From contig NZ_FVZF01000006.1 of the NCBI RefSeq assembly GCF_900168265.1, positions 59,964 through 123,963 on the forward strand: DNA of 64,000 bases, given 5' to 3'. The notes under the pieces were generated by a model. The model had not been told where the DNA came from and did no database searches. It saw nothing but the letters and a program-made list of their open reading frames with translations. How positions within the stretch are numbered: the stretch's first letter is position 1; every line of letters starts with the position of its first letter. Source of the DNA: Salegentibacter salarius. Its GTDB lineage: Bacteria > Bacteroidota > Bacteroidia > Flavobacteriales > Flavobacteriaceae. Below, one piece after another: positions 50,353-61,886 of this stretch. The position numbers and the translations under genes were made by a program.

Positions 50353-53300
50353 ATGGCTAGAAATAATGATAAGAATACAGTAAAGAGATTTGATAAAATC
50401 TCTATCGGTTTGGCTTCCCCGGAATCTATCCTCGCAGAATCTCGTGGTGAAGTTCTAAAACCGGAAACTATCAATTATCGTACGCACAAACCCGAACGTG
50501 ACGGTTTGTTTTGTGAGCGTATTTTTGGTCCTGTAAAGGATTACGAATGTGCCTGCGGTAAATATAAAAGAATACGTTACAAAGGAATTGTTTGTGACCG
50601 TTGTGGGGTAGAAGTAACCGAAAAACAAGTACGTAGAGACCGTGTTGGGCACATTAATTTGGTAGTTCCTGTAGCACATATCTGGTATTTCCGTTCTTTA
50701 CCAAACAAAATTGGATACTTGCTTGGTCTTCCATCTAAGAAATTAGATATGATCATTTACTACGAGCGTTATGTAGTAATTCAAGCCGGTATCGCTAAAA
50801 ACGAAGAAGGTGAACCATTAAAGAAAATGGATTTCCTTACTGAAGAAGAATATCTAAACGTTTTAGATAGCCTTCCGCAGGAAAATATGTATTTAGAAGA
50901 CAGCGACCCAAATAAGTTTATTGCTAAGATGGGTGCTGAATGTCTTATTGAAATATTAAAAAGAATAGATCTTAACGAACTTTCTTACGAATTAAGGCAC
51001 AAAGCAAATAACGAAACTTCAAAGCAACGTAAAACTGAAGCGCTTAAGCGTCTTCAAGTTGTAGAAGCTTTCCGTGATGCCAATAACAATCGCGAAAATC
51101 TTCCGGAATGGATGATTATGAAAGTGGTTCCTGTAATTCCACCAGAATTACGACCTCTTGTACCATTAGATGGTGGACGTTTCGCGACTTCAGATTTAAA
51201 TGATCTTTACAGAAGGGTTATTATTCGTAACAACCGTCTAAAAAGATTAATGGAGATCAAAGCTCCTGAAGTGATTCTACGTAATGAAAAACGTATGCTT
51301 CAGGAATCAGTAGATTCATTGTTCGATAACACAAGAAAATCTTCAGCGGTAAAAACTGACTCTAACCGTCCGTTAAAATCGCTTTCAGATTCTCTTAAAG
51401 GTAAGCAGGGACGTTTCCGTCAAAACTTACTTGGTAAACGTGTAGATTATTCAGCACGTTCGGTAATTGTTGTGGGACCAGAATTGAAAATGCACGAATG
51501 TGGTCTTCCTAAGAATATGGCAGCTGAACTTTACAAGCCTTTCGTAATTAGAAAACTAATTGAAAGAGGAATTGTAAAAACAGTAAAATCTGCCAAGAAA
51601 ATAATAGATAAGAAAGAGCCGGTAGTTTGGGATATTCTTGAGAATGTTCTTAAAGGACACCCTGTATTGCTTAACCGTGCTCCTACGCTTCACCGTTTAG
51701 GTATCCAGGCATTCCAGCCAAAACTTATTGAAGGTAAAGCAATACAATTACACCCATTAGCCTGTACGGCATTTAACGCCGATTTTGATGGTGACCAGAT
51801 GGCGGTTCACTTACCGCTTGGGCCAGAGGCTATTTTAGAAGCTCAGTTATTAATGCTTGCTTCGCATAATATCCTTAACCCAGCAAATGGTTCGCCAATT
51901 ACTGTACCGTCTCAGGATATGATTCTTGGTCTTTATTATATGACCAAGTCTAGAAAATCTACAGACGAGGTTAAGGTAAAAGGTGAAGGGCTTACTTTTT
52001 ATTCTGATGAAGAAGTGGTAATCGCTTACAATCAGAAGAGAGTAGACCTTAATGCGGAAATCAAGATTAGAGCTAAAGATTTCAATGAAGTAGGTGAGTT
52101 AACTTTCCAGATTATAGAAACTACGGTAGGTAGAGTCCTGTTTAATCAGGCTGTACCAGAAAAAGTAGGTTATGTAAATACAGTTTTAACCAAGAAAAAC
52201 CTTAGGGATATTATTGGTGATGTATTGGCTAAAACCAGTGTTCCTGAAACCGGTGAATTCCTTGATGCTATTAAGGAGATGGGTTATGGATACGCTTTCC
52301 GTGGTGGACTTTCCTTCAGTTTAGGTGATATTATCATCCCTGAAGAGAAGCAATCTATGATTGATGAGGCTAATGAGCAGGTTGAAGGTATTGTAGGAAA
52401 CTATAATATGGGTCTTATTACTAACAACGAGCGTTACAACCAGGTAATTGATATCTGGACATCTACCAATGCCGGACTAACCGAATTGGCTATGAAACGT
52501 ATTCGTGAAGATAAGCAAGGTTTCAACTCTGTGTTTATGATGCTGGATTCTGGTGCTCGTGGATCTAAAGAACAGATTCGTCAGTTAACCGGTATGCGTG
52601 GTCTTATGGCCAAGCCTAAAAAATCTAACTCAGGTGGAGGTGAAATTATTGAAAACCCAATTCTTTCCAACTTTAAGGAAGGGCTTTCAATTCTTGAATA
52701 CTTTATTTCTACTCACGGTGCTCGTAAAGGTCTTGCCGATACCGCACTTAAAACTGCCGATGCAGGTTACTTAACCCGTAGATTGGTAGATGTTTCGCAA
52801 GATGTTATTGTAAATCAAGAAGACTGCGGAACTTTAAGAGGGGTAGAAGTTAAACCACTTAAAAAGAACGAAGAAATTGTAGAATCTCTTGGAGAACGTA
52901 TTTTAGGACGTATTTCTCTTCACGATGTTATTAATCCTTCAAATAATGAAGTTTTAGTAGGTGCAGACGAAGAAATCACTTCAGAAATAGTTACTAAGAT
53001 TGAAAACGCTCCAATTGAAAGTGTAGAGGTAAGATCTCCATTAACTTGTGAAGCTAAAAAAGGAATTTGTGTAAAATGTTACGGAAGAAACCTTTCTACT
53101 AATAAACTGGTACAAAGAGGAGAAGCTGTAGGTGTTGTTGCCGCGCAATCTATTGGAGAGCCGGGTACACAGTTAACACTACGTACATTCCACGTTGGAG
53201 GTATTGCAGGTAACATTTCAGAAGATAATAAACTTGAGGCTAAATTTGACGGTATTGCCGAAATTGAAGACCTTAAAGTTGTAAAAGGAGAAGCTCCTGA

Positions 53301-54654
53301 TGGTAGCCAGTCAGATATCGTGATTTCACGAACTGCCGAGCTTAAAATAAAAGATAAGAAAACCGGGGTGGTATTGAGTAACAATAACATTCCTTACGGT
53401 TCTCAAATCTTTATCGATAACGGAACTGAAGTTTCTAAAGGTGACCTTGTTTGCCAATGGGATCCATATAACGGGGTAATTATTTCAGAATTTGCCGGTA
53501 AGATTAAATATGAAAACGTTGAGCAAGGTGTTACTTACCAGGTAGAAATAGATGAGCAAACAGGATTCCAGGAAAAAGTAATTTCTGAATCTCGTAACAA
53601 AAAGCTTATTCCAACCCTACATATTTTAGGTAAAAAAGACGAAGTAATTCGTTCTTATAACCTTCCGGTAGGAGCTCACCTTATGGTAGACAACGAAGAG
53701 AAAATTGGAGTTGGTAAGATTTTAGTGAAGATTCCTCGTAAATCATCTAAAGCAGGTGATATTACCGGAGGTCTTCCAAGGGTAACCGAGTTGTTTGAGG
53801 CTCGTAACCCATCTAACCCAGCTGTTGTTAGTGAGATTGATGGTGTTGTTTCCTTCGGAAAAATCAAGAGAGGTAACCGCGAGATTATCGTTGAGTCTAA
53901 ATTAGGAGAGGTTAAGAAATACTTAGTGAAGTTATCTAACCAGATCCTTGTTCAGGAGAACGATTATGTTCGTGCAGGTATGCCACTTTCTGATGGTTCT
54001 GTTACTCCAGAAGATATTCTTAATATCAAAGGACCAAACGCGGTACAACAATATCTTGTAAACGAAGTTCAGGAAGTTTACCGACTACAGGGTGTGAAAA
54101 TTAATGATAAGCACTTTGAGGTTGTAGTAAGACAAATGATGCGTAAGGTTAGAATTCAGGATCCGGGAGATACTATTTTCCTTGAAAACCAACTTGTTCA
54201 TAAATCAGATTTCATCGAGGAGAACGATAAAGTTTTCGGAATGAAAGTGGTTGAAGATGCAGGTGACTCTGAAAACTTAAAACCAGGTCAAATCGTTTCT
54301 CCAAGAGAGCTTAGAGATGAGAATTCATTGTTAAGACGTGAAGATAAAAACCTTGCAACTGCAAGAGACGTAACTGCGGCAACCGCTACACCGGTTCTTC
54401 AGGGTATTACTCGTGCATCGCTACAAACAAAATCGTTTATTTCTGCGGCTTCCTTCCAGGAAACTACCAAAGTATTGAACGAGGCTGCCGTAAGCGGTAA
54501 GATCGATAAGCTTGAAGGATTGAAAGAAAATGTAATTGTAGGACATAGAATTCCTGCAGGTACAGGTATGCGCAAGTACGATAGCATTATCGTTGGTTCT
54601 AAAGAAGAATTTGACGAAATGATGGAACACAAGCAAGAAGTTAATTATAACTAA
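50353..54654 (+). CDS. rpoC: DNA-directed RNA polymerase subunit beta'
   Basis: A 1433-residue protein. The N-terminal zinc site is [20 protein letters not shown] (about 68-87), the catalytic loop is [18 protein letters not shown] (about 475), with [17 protein letters not shown] before it, the bridge helix follows near [21 protein letters not shown] (about 795), and the second zinc site has [19 protein letters not shown]. The C-terminus has [20 protein letters not shown]. It ends in two strong terminators. Confidence 0.98.
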   Translation: MARNNDKNTVKRFDKISIGLASPESILAESRGEVLKPETINYRTHKPERDGLFCERIFGPVKDYECACGKYKRIRYKGIVCDRCGVEVTEKQVRRDRVGHINLVVPVAHIWYFRSLPNKIGYLLGLPSKKLDMIIYYERYVVIQAGIAKNEEGEPLKKMDFLTEEEYLNVLDSLPQENMYLEDSDPNKFIAKMGAECLIEILKRIDLNELSYELRHKANNETSKQRKTEALKRLQVVEAFRDANNNRENLPEWMIMKVVPVIPPELRPLVPLDGGRFATSDLNDLYRRVIIRNNRLKRLMEIKAPEVILRNEKRMLQESVDSLFDNTRKSSAVKTDSNRPLKSLSDSLKGKQGRFRQNLLGKRVDYSARSVIVVGPELKMHECGLPKNMAAELYKPFVIRKLIERGIVKTVKSAKKIIDKKEPVVWDILENVLKGHPVLLNRAPTLHRLGIQAFQPKLIEGKAIQLHPLACTAFNADFDGDQMAVHLPLGPEAILEAQLLMLASHNILNPANGSPITVPSQDMILGLYYMTKSRKSTDEVKVKGEGLTFYSDEEVVIAYNQKRVDLNAEIKIRAKDFNEVGELTFQIIETTVGRVLFNQAVPEKVGYVNTVLTKKNLRDIIGDVLAKTSVPETGEFLDAIKEMGYGYAFRGGLSFSLGDIIIPEEKQSMIDEANEQVEGIVGNYNMGLITNNERYNQVIDIWTSTNAGLTELAMKRIREDKQGFNSVFMMLDSGARGSKEQIRQLTGMRGLMAKPKKSNSGGGEIIENPILSNFKEGLSILEYFISTHGARKGLADTALKTADAGYLTRRLVDVSQDVIVNQEDCGTLRGVEVKPLKKNEEIVESLGERILGRISLHDVINPSNNEVLVGADEEITSEIVTKIENAPIESVEVRSPLTCEAKKGICVKCYGRNLSTNKLVQRGEAVGVVAAQSIGEPGTQLTLRTFHVGGIAGNISEDNKLEAKFDGIAEIEDLKVVKGEAPDGSQSDIVISRTAELKIKDKKTGVVLSNNNIPYGSQIFIDNGTEVSKGDLVCQWDPYNGVIISEFAGKIKYENVEQGVTYQVEIDEQTGFQEKVISESRNKKLIPTLHILGKKDEVIRSYNLPVGAHLMVDNEEKIGVGKILVKIPRKSSKAGDITGGLPRVTELFEARNPSNPAVVSEIDGVVSFGKIKRGNREIIVESKLGEVKKYLVKLSNQILVQENDYVRAGMPLSDGSVTPEDILNIKGPNAVQQYLVNEVQEVYRLQGVKINDKHFEVVVRQMMRKVRIQDPGDTIFLENQLVHKSDFIEENDKVFGMKVVEDAGDSENLKPGQIVSPRELRDENSLLRREDKNLATARDVTAATATPVLQGITRASLQTKSFISAASFQETTKVLNEAAVSGKIDKLEGLKENVIVGHRIPAGTGMRKYDSIIVGSKEEFDEMMEHKQEVNYN

Positions 54655-54664
54655 TGCCTATAAA

Positions 54665-54695
54665 AAGAGCCGCTTTAGCGGCTCTTTTCTTTTTA
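54665..54695 (+). terminator. terminator after rpoC (first)
   Basis: AAGAGCCGC / GCGGCTCTT stem of nine pairs with TTTA loop, then TTCTTTTTAT. Typical Rho-independent terminator of the rpoBC operon. Confidence 0.92.
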
Positions 54696-54705
54696 TAAAT
54701 TAAGG

Positions 54706-54734
54706 AATCCCGACCTATAGTCGGGATTTTTTGT
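54706..54734 (+). terminator. terminator after rpoC (second)
   Basis: AATCCCGAC / GTCGGGATT stem of nine pairs with CTATA loop, then a T-run. A second hairpin 20 bp after the first gives tandem termination. Confidence 0.9.
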
Positions 54735-54831
54735 ACTTTTATATTTCACCTTAAATAAAGGCGTCGGGGCTTTTTGAATTATAGGTTTCCGATACAAATT
54801 AGAAGTATTTAATAAAATTCAATATAATATT

Positions 54832-55149
54832 ATGAGTGAAGAAAAGAAGAAACCTAAGAAAGGTCAAATAAATATAGAGCTGGATGAAGCAGTAGCAGAA
54901 GGAACTTATTCTAATTTAGCTATAATCAATCATTCGGTTTCAGAGTTTGTGGTAGATTTTGTGAACATTATGCCTGGGAGGCCTAAAAGCAAAGTGAAAT
55001 CGAGAATTATATTAACTCCACAACACGCCAAAAGATTATTAAAAGCTTTAAACGATAATATTCAACGTTTTGAAAAAGCCCACGGCGAGATTAGAGATTA
55101 CGAAAAAGCGCCAATGCCATTGAATTTTGGGCCTACCGGCCAGGCTTAA
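54832..55149 (+). CDS. DUF3467 family protein
   Basis: A 105-residue protein. NIELDEAVAEGTYSNLAIINHSVSEFVVDFVNIMPGRPKSKVKSRIILTPQHAKRLLKALNDN is the DUF3467 pattern: a small beta-sandwich with the conserved YSN, F(V/I)xDF and PG(x)PK...SR blocks. The function is unknown. It stands alone between two terminators. In many Bacteroidota it follows rpoC, which suggests a conserved neighbourhood. Confidence 0.88.
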   Translation: MSEEKKKPKKGQINIELDEAVAEGTYSNLAIINHSVSEFVVDFVNIMPGRPKSKVKSRIILTPQHAKRLLKALNDNIQRFEKAHGEIRDYEKAPMPLNFGPTGQA

Positions 55150-55172
55150 TTCAGCAAAAAATAAATTTTAAG

Positions 55173-55207
55173 AACCCCACAGTTGTTTTATTCTGTGGGG
55201 TTTTTTA
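55173..55207 (+). terminator. terminator after the DUF3467 gene
   Basis: AACCCCACAG / CTGTGGGGTT stem of ten pairs, ten-base loop, followed by TTTTATT. A strong Rho-independent terminator 23 bp after the stop. Confidence 0.92.
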
Positions 55208-55302
55208 TTGGTTTCTTCTGCTGGAATTAGATTTTATAAATATTGCCTAACTTAGAAGTATAGTAAAATCCATTTATTTCTTCAGCTTAAATTTTCTGAA
55301 TA

Positions 55303-56883
55303 ATGACCGATAAACAAAATAACTCTGAACCAACTAAACGAATAGCGGCAATAGATCTTGGGACCAATTCTTTCCACGCCGTTTTGGTTGATATTTATCC
55401 TGATGGTAGTTTTCGAACAGTTAATAAACTGAAAGAAATGGTTAGCCTCGCCGAAAAAGGCCTGGAAGACAGATTGAGTCGCGAAGCTATGGACAGAGGA
55501 TTAGAAGCGCTTAAACGCATCAAATTCTTGTGTGACAGCCATAACGTAGAGAATATTCTTGCCTTTGCTACCAGTGCCATTCGGGAAGCAGAAAATGGAG
55601 GTGATTTTATTAAAGAGGTTGGCGAAGATATTGGAATAAGAGTGCGCGCCATTTCAGGGAAAATGGAAGCCGAAATGATTGGCTTAGCTATAATGCACAG
55701 TATTGTCTTAAATGAAGAAATGGTACTCATGGCAGATATTGGTGGAGGTAGTGTTGAATTTATTATGGGCAACGACAAAGAATTTATTTACTACAATAGT
55801 TTAAAACTGGGAGTTGCCAGGATGGCTGCCGCATTTGTAGAATCAGATCCTATTAAAGAAAAGGATATTAAAAAGCTTCAAGATCATTTTAAAAAGGAAC
55901 TAGCGGAAATAATCAAATTGGCCAAAAAGCATAAGGTGAAAACCATTATAGGTTCTTCTGGGACTATGGAGAATATTGGAGAAATGGTGGCCAGTAGAAA
56001 ATCTCTAACTGCAGAGAGAAGCTTAAATGAACTGGAATTTTCTACGGATGATTTTAATGATTTGTATTCAGATTTTATAAAACTCGATAGAAAACAACGA
56101 AAAAAGGAGAAAGGTCTTGAAGAAAAAAGAATAGATATTATTAATCCCGGGATGGTTTTGGTGAAATTTCTAATAGAGAAATTAGACCTTGAAAATATTA
56201 AAATTTCTGAAGGAGCACTTCGGGAAGGAATGATCTTGAATTATATCGAAAATAAAAGGGAGCAGCTTAACCTAGACCTTGTAGCTAATTTTAAAGATCC
56301 GCGCCGAAGAAGTATTTACGAATTATTGAGGAAGACAAATTGGGCTGAAGCACATTCAAGGCACGTGACTAATTTTTCGCTACAGTTTTTTGATGAATTT
56401 AAAGAAGAATTAAATTTAAAAGAGTCGGATAGGGAATTGTTGGAATATGCGAGTTTAATGCACGATATAGGTTACTATATTTCTTATCGAAAACATCATA
56501 AACACGCTTTATATCTTATTAAATATTCAGATTTACTCGGTTTTAAAGAAGATGAGATCAATATTATGGCTAACGTAAGTAGGTATCATAGAAAGTCTAC
56601 GCCACATAAGCGCCATAAGCCATACAAACAACTGAATAAAAATTTACGGAAAAGAGTGAAAAAGCTTTCGGCTATTTTAAGAGTTGCCGATGGTTTAGAT
56701 CGCAGTCACTACCAAAACGTACAAAAGCTGGAAATAAATAATAAAGAAGAAACTATAGAATTATTAATCACCACCCATAGTGATCCCGAACTTGAAATCT
56801 GGGGCACTTTGCGAAAAGGCGATCTGCTGGAAAAATTAACCGGTAAAAAACTAAAGGTTTTTCAAGTTCTGGATAAGAAATAA
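55303..56883 (+). CDS. ppx: Ppx/GppA phosphatase with C-terminal HD domain
   Basis: A 526-residue protein. The ASKHA-fold half has RIAAIDLGTNSFHAVLVDI (phosphate 1), ATSAIREAENGGDFIKEV, MADIGGGSVEFIMG (phosphate 2) and TIIGSSGTMENIGEM. The C-terminal third carries an HD-type domain with WAEAHSRHVTNFSLQFF, YASLMHDIGYYISYRKHHKHA and ILRVADGLDRSH. It hydrolyses polyphosphate or pppGpp in the cytosol and links phosphate and stringent control; which substrate is preferred cannot be read from sequence. Length is normal for the long form. Confidence 0.9.
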   Translation: MTDKQNNSEPTKRIAAIDLGTNSFHAVLVDIYPDGSFRTVNKLKEMVSLAEKGLEDRLSREAMDRGLEALKRIKFLCDSHNVENILAFATSAIREAENGGDFIKEVGEDIGIRVRAISGKMEAEMIGLAIMHSIVLNEEMVLMADIGGGSVEFIMGNDKEFIYYNSLKLGVARMAAAFVESDPIKEKDIKKLQDHFKKELAEIIKLAKKHKVKTIIGSSGTMENIGEMVASRKSLTAERSLNELEFSTDDFNDLYSDFIKLDRKQRKKEKGLEEKRIDIINPGMVLVKFLIEKLDLENIKISEGALREGMILNYIENKREQLNLDLVANFKDPRRRSIYELLRKTNWAEAHSRHVTNFSLQFFDEFKEELNLKESDRELLEYASLMHDIGYYISYRKHHKHALYLIKYSDLLGFKEDEINIMANVSRYHRKSTPHKRHKPYKQLNKNLRKRVKKLSAILRVADGLDRSHYQNVQKLEINNKEETIELLITTHSDPELEIWGTLRKGDLLEKLTGKKLKVFQVLDKK

Positions 56884-56886
56884 AAA

Positions 56887-58257
56887 CTATTCTTTAAGTT
56901 TCTTAAAATAAATTCTTGCAGCTTTCATAACCCTTGGAGCTAAAATTAGTGTCGAAATCATGGTTGGAATTGCCATAAGGGCAAAGAAACCATCAATGAG
57001 GTTAATCATCATACTTAAAGAAGTTGTGGCTCCTAAAAGAATACTTATAATATAGAAATAATTGTAATAATGTTTGTTTTCTGCACCGGCCAAATAGGAA
57101 AGGCATTTTGTTCCGTAGTAAGAAAAAGAAAATAAAGATGATATACTAAAAGCGGAGATGCAAAGTAATAAAAGATAATCTCCAACATAAGGAATAGAAT
57201 CTTCAAAAGCAGCTGCAGTAAGGCTTACCCCATTTACATCTGTAGTTTGCCAAATTCCGGTCACTAAAATAGCGAGTGCGGTAAGTGTACATACTATTAA
57301 AGTGTCTATCGCTGGCCCCAGCATTGCTACCAGACCTTCCCTAACCGGTTCTGAAGTTTTACTGGCTCCGTGAGCCATTGTCGCGGTTCCTATCCCTGCT
57401 TCATTAGAAAAAGCACCTCGTCTTACTCCTAAAATAATTAGACCACCCAGCACACCGCCAAGCATTGGTTCGCCTTTATAATTTTCTGCGGCAAAAGCAT
57501 CAGTAAATATTGATGAGAAATAATAGGGAACAACATCAAAATTTACAATTAAAATAATGATTACCGAAATAAAATAAAGTGCCACCATTGCCGGCACCAG
57601 TTTAGAAACGGTTTTGCTTATTCGTTGTAATCCACCAAGAATCACCACCGAAGTAAGAATCACCAGGATAATACCTATAATTAGGTTGGTGCCAAAGCCG
57701 GTAGGAATATCATTTGGTTCTAAAAGAATGTAATTTATGGCCTGCGTAAGTTGATTTACATTGAAAACGGGTAAAGCACCAATAAGTCCTGCGACACTAA
57801 AAAAAATGGCCATAAACTTCCATTTCTTTCCAAGACCTTCTTCAATAAAATACATTACCCCGCCTTGAATATTTCCTTGTGTATCTTTGCCTCTGTACAT
57901 TACCGCCAGGGTATTGGTAAAGAACTTCGTGGCCATACCGACCACGGCACTAACCCAAAGCCAGAAAATAGCTCCCGGACCACCTAGAGCTATAGCCACG
58001 GCTACGCCCGCAATATTTCCCATTCCTACAGTAGAGGAGAGGGCGGTAGAAAGTGATTGAAAATGATTGATTTCCCCGGGATCATTGGGGTTATTATATT
58101 TTCCGCGCAGAAGATCTAATGAATGTCCCAGGTACCTAAATGGAAGGAAATTAGATAAAATAAGCAGGTAAAATCCGCCGCCAATTAATAAAATTACCAA
58201 GGGAAGTCCCCAAACCGCCGAAGCGAACTGGGAAACGAGTTCATCTATTGCATTCAT
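56887..58257 (-). CDS. AGCS sodium:alanine/glycine symporter (short form)
   Basis: A 456-residue transporter with about ten membrane helices, of ordinary AGCS length. The N-terminus NAIDELVSQFASAVWGLPLVILLIGGGFYLLILSNF passes straight from the amphipathic stretch to helix 1. FQSLSTALSSTVGMGNIAGVAVAIALGGPGA and FSNEAGIGTATMAHGASKTSEPVREGLVAMLGPAIDT are family signatures. It lacks the Ig-like and lipoyl-like region of the other two AGCS proteins in this window and so serves as a reference for where that insertion lies. It converges with ppx with a 3-bp gap. Confidence 0.93.
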   Translation of the reverse strand: MNAIDELVSQFASAVWGLPLVILLIGGGFYLLILSNFLPFRYLGHSLDLLRGKYNNPNDPGEINHFQSLSTALSSTVGMGNIAGVAVAIALGGPGAIFWLWVSAVVGMATKFFTNTLAVMYRGKDTQGNIQGGVMYFIEEGLGKKWKFMAIFFSVAGLIGALPVFNVNQLTQAINYILLEPNDIPTGFGTNLIIGIILVILTSVVILGGLQRISKTVSKLVPAMVALYFISVIIILIVNFDVVPYYFSSIFTDAFAAENYKGEPMLGGVLGGLIILGVRRGAFSNEAGIGTATMAHGASKTSEPVREGLVAMLGPAIDTLIVCTLTALAILVTGIWQTTDVNGVSLTAAAFEDSIPYVGDYLLLLCISAFSISSLFSFSYYGTKCLSYLAGAENKHYYNYFYIISILLGATTSLSMMINLIDGFFALMAIPTMISTLILAPRVMKAARIYFKKLKE

Positions 58258-58360
58258 AAAACCTCAATTACGCTGAAAATATATGAAATTAACTCCTATT
58301 TAATACAGCGTGTTAGTAGGTTTCTTTTGACTTCTAGCTTACTGGTTTAGAATCAGAGGC

Positions 58361-59950
58361 TTAAAATTCTGACGTAAAATGAAATTTAATATTCGGGTAT
58401 TTATCCCTGGTCATTTGCAAAGAGAATTGAGAATCTGCTAAGAATACCAATTGTCCCTTTTTATCTTTCGCTAAGAATTTCGATTTTAGTCTTTTAAAAT
58501 CTTTAAATTCTTCGCTTTTTTCATCTTCGGCTTCTACCCAGGTGGCCTTGTAAACATTTAGATTTTCGTAGGTACATTTAGCACCGTATTCGTGTTCTAA
58601 TCTGTATTGAATAACTTCAAACTGAAGCGCTCCCACGGTTCCTATAATTTTTCTTCCGTTTAATTCTAAGGTGAAAAGCTGGGCTACACCTTCATCCATC
58701 AACTGGTCAACTCCTTTTGCGAGCTGCTTTGATTTCATAGGATCGGCGTTGTTGATATATCTAAAATGCTCCGGAGAGAAACTTGGAATTCCGCGGTAAT
58801 TTAAATTTTCACCTTCGGTAAGCGTATCACCAATTTTAAAATTCCCGGTATCGTGTAATCCTACAATATCACCGGCATAAGAAACATCTACAATTTCTTT
58901 CTTTTCAGCAAAAAAGGCATTTGGACTGGAAAACTTAAGGTTTTTATTGTGTCTTACGTGCAAATAAGCTTTATTCCGCTCAAACTTTCCGGAAACAATC
59001 TTTATAAAAGCAAGTCTGTCACGATGCTTAGGATCCATATTCGCGTGGATCTTAAACACAAAGCCGGTAAATTTATCTTCGTCTGGTTTAACCAGGCGTT
59101 CTTCACTTTCTTTAGGTCTTGGAGTTGGTGCGATATTAATAAAGCAATCTAACAATTCACGAACTCCAAAATTATTTAAAGCCGAACCAAAAAACACCGG
59201 TTGTAAACGACCTTCCAGGTAAGCTTCTTTATCGAATTCAGGATAAACACCCTGCGCAAGTTCCAGTTCTTCTCTTAAGTTATCTGCTGCAGTGCTGCCG
59301 ATTAATTCATCTAATTCATTAGAAGTTAAATCAGAAATCTCAATTGTATCTTCTATATCCTTTTTAGGATCGCCGGTAAACAGGTTTACATTCTTTTCCC
59401 AAATGTTATAGATTCCCTTAAAGTCGTAACCCATTCCAATCGGATAGCTTAGAGGAGTTACGGTAAGATTTAATTTTTGTTCAATTTCATCAAGTAGTTC
59501 AAAGGCATCTTTCCCTTCCCGGTCCATTTTATTGATAAAAACGATCATCGGGATGTTTCGCATTCTACAAACCTCTACCAGTTTTTCAGTTTGTTCCTCC
59601 ACACCTTTGGCAACATCAATCACCACGATCACACTATCAACCGCTGTTAGGGTTCTAAAAGTATCTTCAGCAAAATCCTTGTGGCCCGGAGTATCCAGGA
59701 TATTGATCTTAATATCTCTATATTCAAAAGCTAAAACCGAAGTCGCTACCGAGATTCCTCTTTGGCGCTCAATTTCCATAAAATCACTGGTTGCGCCTTT
59801 TTTGATCTTATTAGATTTTACCGCCCCGGCTTCCTGAATAGCACCACCAAAAAGCAATAACTTTTCGGTAAGTGTAGTTTTACCCGCATCGGGGTGGGAA
59901 ATGATCCCAAAAGTTCTTCTTCGCTTTAGTTCTTTTTGAAAACTCTTCAT
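58361..59950 (-). CDS. prfC: peptide chain release factor 3
   Basis: A 529-residue translational GTPase. G1 is [19 protein letters not shown] (about 14-32), G2 lies in [18 protein letters not shown]3 is [19 protein letters not shown]4 is [14 protein letters not shown] beta-barrel domain and an RF3-type C-terminal domain with [19 protein letters not shown] follow. It recycles RF1/RF2 from terminated ribosomes. Length matches E. coli RF3. Confidence 0.96.
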   Translation of the reverse strand: MKSFQKELKRRRTFGIISHPDAGKTTLTEKLLLFGGAIQEAGAVKSNKIKKGATSDFMEIERQRGISVATSVLAFEYRDIKINILDTPGHKDFAEDTFRTLTAVDSVIVVIDVAKGVEEQTEKLVEVCRMRNIPMIVFINKMDREGKDAFELLDEIEQKLNLTVTPLSYPIGMGYDFKGIYNIWEKNVNLFTGDPKKDIEDTIEISDLTSNELDELIGSTAADNLREELELAQGVYPEFDKEAYLEGRLQPVFFGSALNNFGVRELLDCFINIAPTPRPKESEERLVKPDEDKFTGFVFKIHANMDPKHRDRLAFIKIVSGKFERNKAYLHVRHNKNLKFSSPNAFFAEKKEIVDVSYAGDIVGLHDTGNFKIGDTLTEGENLNYRGIPSFSPEHFRYINNADPMKSKQLAKGVDQLMDEGVAQLFTLELNGRKIIGTVGALQFEVIQYRLEHEYGAKCTYENLNVYKATWVEAEDEKSEEFKDFKRLKSKFLAKDKKGQLVFLADSQFSLQMTRDKYPNIKFHFTSEF

Positions 59951-60180
59951 CTATAAAAATATTAATGGGTTTCCTGCCTGTTGTCTAGTAATGCTGAGAA
60001 AACCTCTTTGGTAAATGCTAATTCCCGGAGTTTACTCCAGATAATTTAGAGCTGCAAAAGTACTATTATTTTGAGGAAATTAAGGATTATTTAAAAGCTC
60101 CTTTTAATATCATACCTAAGGCTATTAGCAAAAATCGCTTAAAAACTTCAAGCTTTAAAAACATTCAGTAATTTTACAAT

Positions 60181-61779
60181 ATGGGGCAATTTTTTAAAGG
60201 GTTAATGGTTTTTTGTGCCGTTATGCTAACGGGCTTAAACTGCTTTGCGGAGCCTGGAGAGCAACACATAGCTAAAGGAGCTTATGTGATAAATATGGGT
60301 TCAAGTCCACAAACTGTAGAAAACTCTTTACAGCCTTATGGATTGATCTATACCTTGTTGAAAAATGAGAAGATTGAAATTAAATGGTGCATCAATCCGA
60401 ATAAAATAAAAGATGCTGCCGATTTTACCTATCGCGACACGATTTTTAGGGGCGGAGCATTTATTATTCCGGTTTCTTATTTAACTGATGATATCAGGGA
60501 ATTAATTAGCGCATGGGAAGAAAAAGGAATAATGGGAATGTATATAGAGGAATCTGTTAAGGTTCCCGTTTTTACAAGTTTATCGGTAGCGCCCAGATGG
60601 ACCCTGGATAGGGAAAATGGACATATTGCTGTGCCTTTCTTTAAAGCTGCTGCAATCCCTGCAGAAGCTTATGGTGGAAGCAATAGGAAAAATTGGAAAA
60701 GCCCCGAAGATCTTGGAGTTTGCGATGATATTTTTGTAATGCCCCACGCCGATCCCGGCTTTAATTCTCATAAGAATCTTTACATCTGGAATAAGAAGTA
60801 TAAAGGAGCTATTTGGGCAGGTTGCCACGCGGTAAGTATATTAGAAAATCTTACCGGAAATATTAAGCTGAAAAAAGGAGATAGCACAGAATTTATTCAA
60901 TTGAATTTTTTAAGTTCTGGATTTCCGGGAGCTCAAAGTGCAGGTTTAATTCCCTATAAAAAGCATAGACACGGCACACCGCCTTATCAAAATCTATTGC
61001 CTGCAGATCCGGTAGCGCAATATATTGGTAGCCCGGACGAAGCTCATTTAAATGGCTCTGAAAGGATTTTTCTTCCGAAGAAAATAAACAGGTGGCGAAA
61101 AGAAACAAAGAAAATTGTAATAGATGCAGATGCCCCTGACATTCCTGAAATTGCCGAAGATACTGCAGTGATTACGGCCTATGGCCACGCTTATGGGAAT
61201 ACCGAAAATGGGTTGGTAATGTACCAGGCGGGACATAGTATTTATGGAAGGCATCCTCAGAATGTTGCAGCGATGCGCGCTTTTTTTAACTGGAGTTTTT
61301 ATGCCGCAGAAGTAAAACGAAGAAAAAACTCATTAGAATTTGGGAATAGGAAAGGCTTGCCTGTAGTTGATGCTAAAGTTGGCGACGATCTTACCGCAGC
61401 CTTGAGCTTAGATCCTATTCATTTTGACCTGGATAAGGCTGAAATTAGGACTAAAGATAAACCTGCTTTAGACAGTATAGTAACATTCTTGAAAGATCAT
61501 CCTGCTCTCTTGCTGGACATAAGATCACATACTGATAGCAGGGCTAATGATAATTACAATATGCAGCTTTCTCAAAGAAGGGTTGAAGCTACAATTCAAT
61601 ATTTAATTGAAAAAGGGATTTCCGGTTCACGGATAACAGGAAGAGGTTATGGTGAAACAGAATTGGTAAATTCCTGTGGGAATAATAATAGCTGCCCTGA
61701 AGAAGAGCATAGAAAAAACCGGCGGTCAGAATTTATACTCAGCATAGATTGTGATTTATATTCGGAGAAAGGGTTTTAA
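60181..61779 (+). CDS. OmpA-domain protein with an unusual N-terminal module
   Basis: A 532-residue secreted or outer-membrane protein with a signal peptide (1 to about 23, NCFAEPGE). Residues 24 to about 390 form a module with GAYVINMGSSPQTVENSLQP, FRGGAFIIPVSYL, VCDDIFVMPHADPGF, KGAIWAGCHAVSILENL (Cys215-His216) and VITAYGHAYGNTENGLVMY. I recall similar sequence in large secreted Bacteroidota proteins, but cannot name the domain. The C-terminal OmpA domain (about 400-530) has PIHFDLDKAEIRTKDKPALD, RSHTDSRANDNYNMQLSQRR, ITGRGYGETE and RRSEFIL, which binds peptidoglycan. The Gly-Cys-His motif looks like a nucleophile elbow, so the module could be an enzyme; this is inference. The combination with OmpA is uncommon. 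Confidence 0.82.
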   Translation: MGQFFKGLMVFCAVMLTGLNCFAEPGEQHIAKGAYVINMGSSPQTVENSLQPYGLIYTLLKNEKIEIKWCINPNKIKDAADFTYRDTIFRGGAFIIPVSYLTDDIRELISAWEEKGIMGMYIEESVKVPVFTSLSVAPRWTLDRENGHIAVPFFKAAAIPAEAYGGSNRKNWKSPEDLGVCDDIFVMPHADPGFNSHKNLYIWNKKYKGAIWAGCHAVSILENLTGNIKLKKGDSTEFIQLNFLSSGFPGAQSAGLIPYKKHRHGTPPYQNLLPADPVAQYIGSPDEAHLNGSERIFLPKKINRWRKETKKIVIDADAPDIPEIAEDTAVITAYGHAYGNTENGLVMYQAGHSIYGRHPQNVAAMRAFFNWSFYAAEVKRRKNSLEFGNRKGLPVVDAKVGDDLTAALSLDPIHFDLDKAEIRTKDKPALDSIVTFLKDHPALLLDIRSHTDSRANDNYNMQLSQRRVEATIQYLIEKGISGSRITGRGYGETELVNSCGNNNSCPEEEHRKNRRSEFILSIDCDLYSEKGF

Positions 61780-61837
61780 TTAGTTTTTAAAGCTCTATTG
61801 GGAATAATAATTGCAACATAATTTTAGGAAATGTGGA

Positions 61838-61870
61838 CTTGTAAAAGCCGCGCTTCATTTCGTACATTTG
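61838..61870 (+). promoter_or_regulatory. promoter of the idi-queD-peroxiredoxin run
   Basis: CTTG at 61838-61841 and a perfect TACATTTG at 61863-61870 are 21 bp apart. The idi ATG is 16 bp downstream of the -7 box. Confidence 0.55.
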
Positions 61871-61886
61871 GCATTCAAAGAAAAAA

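Noticed and set aside
55395..55778. Minus-strand frame inside ppx (127 codons)
   Set aside because: It is antisense to a strongly conserved part of Ppx, with no domain or start context.
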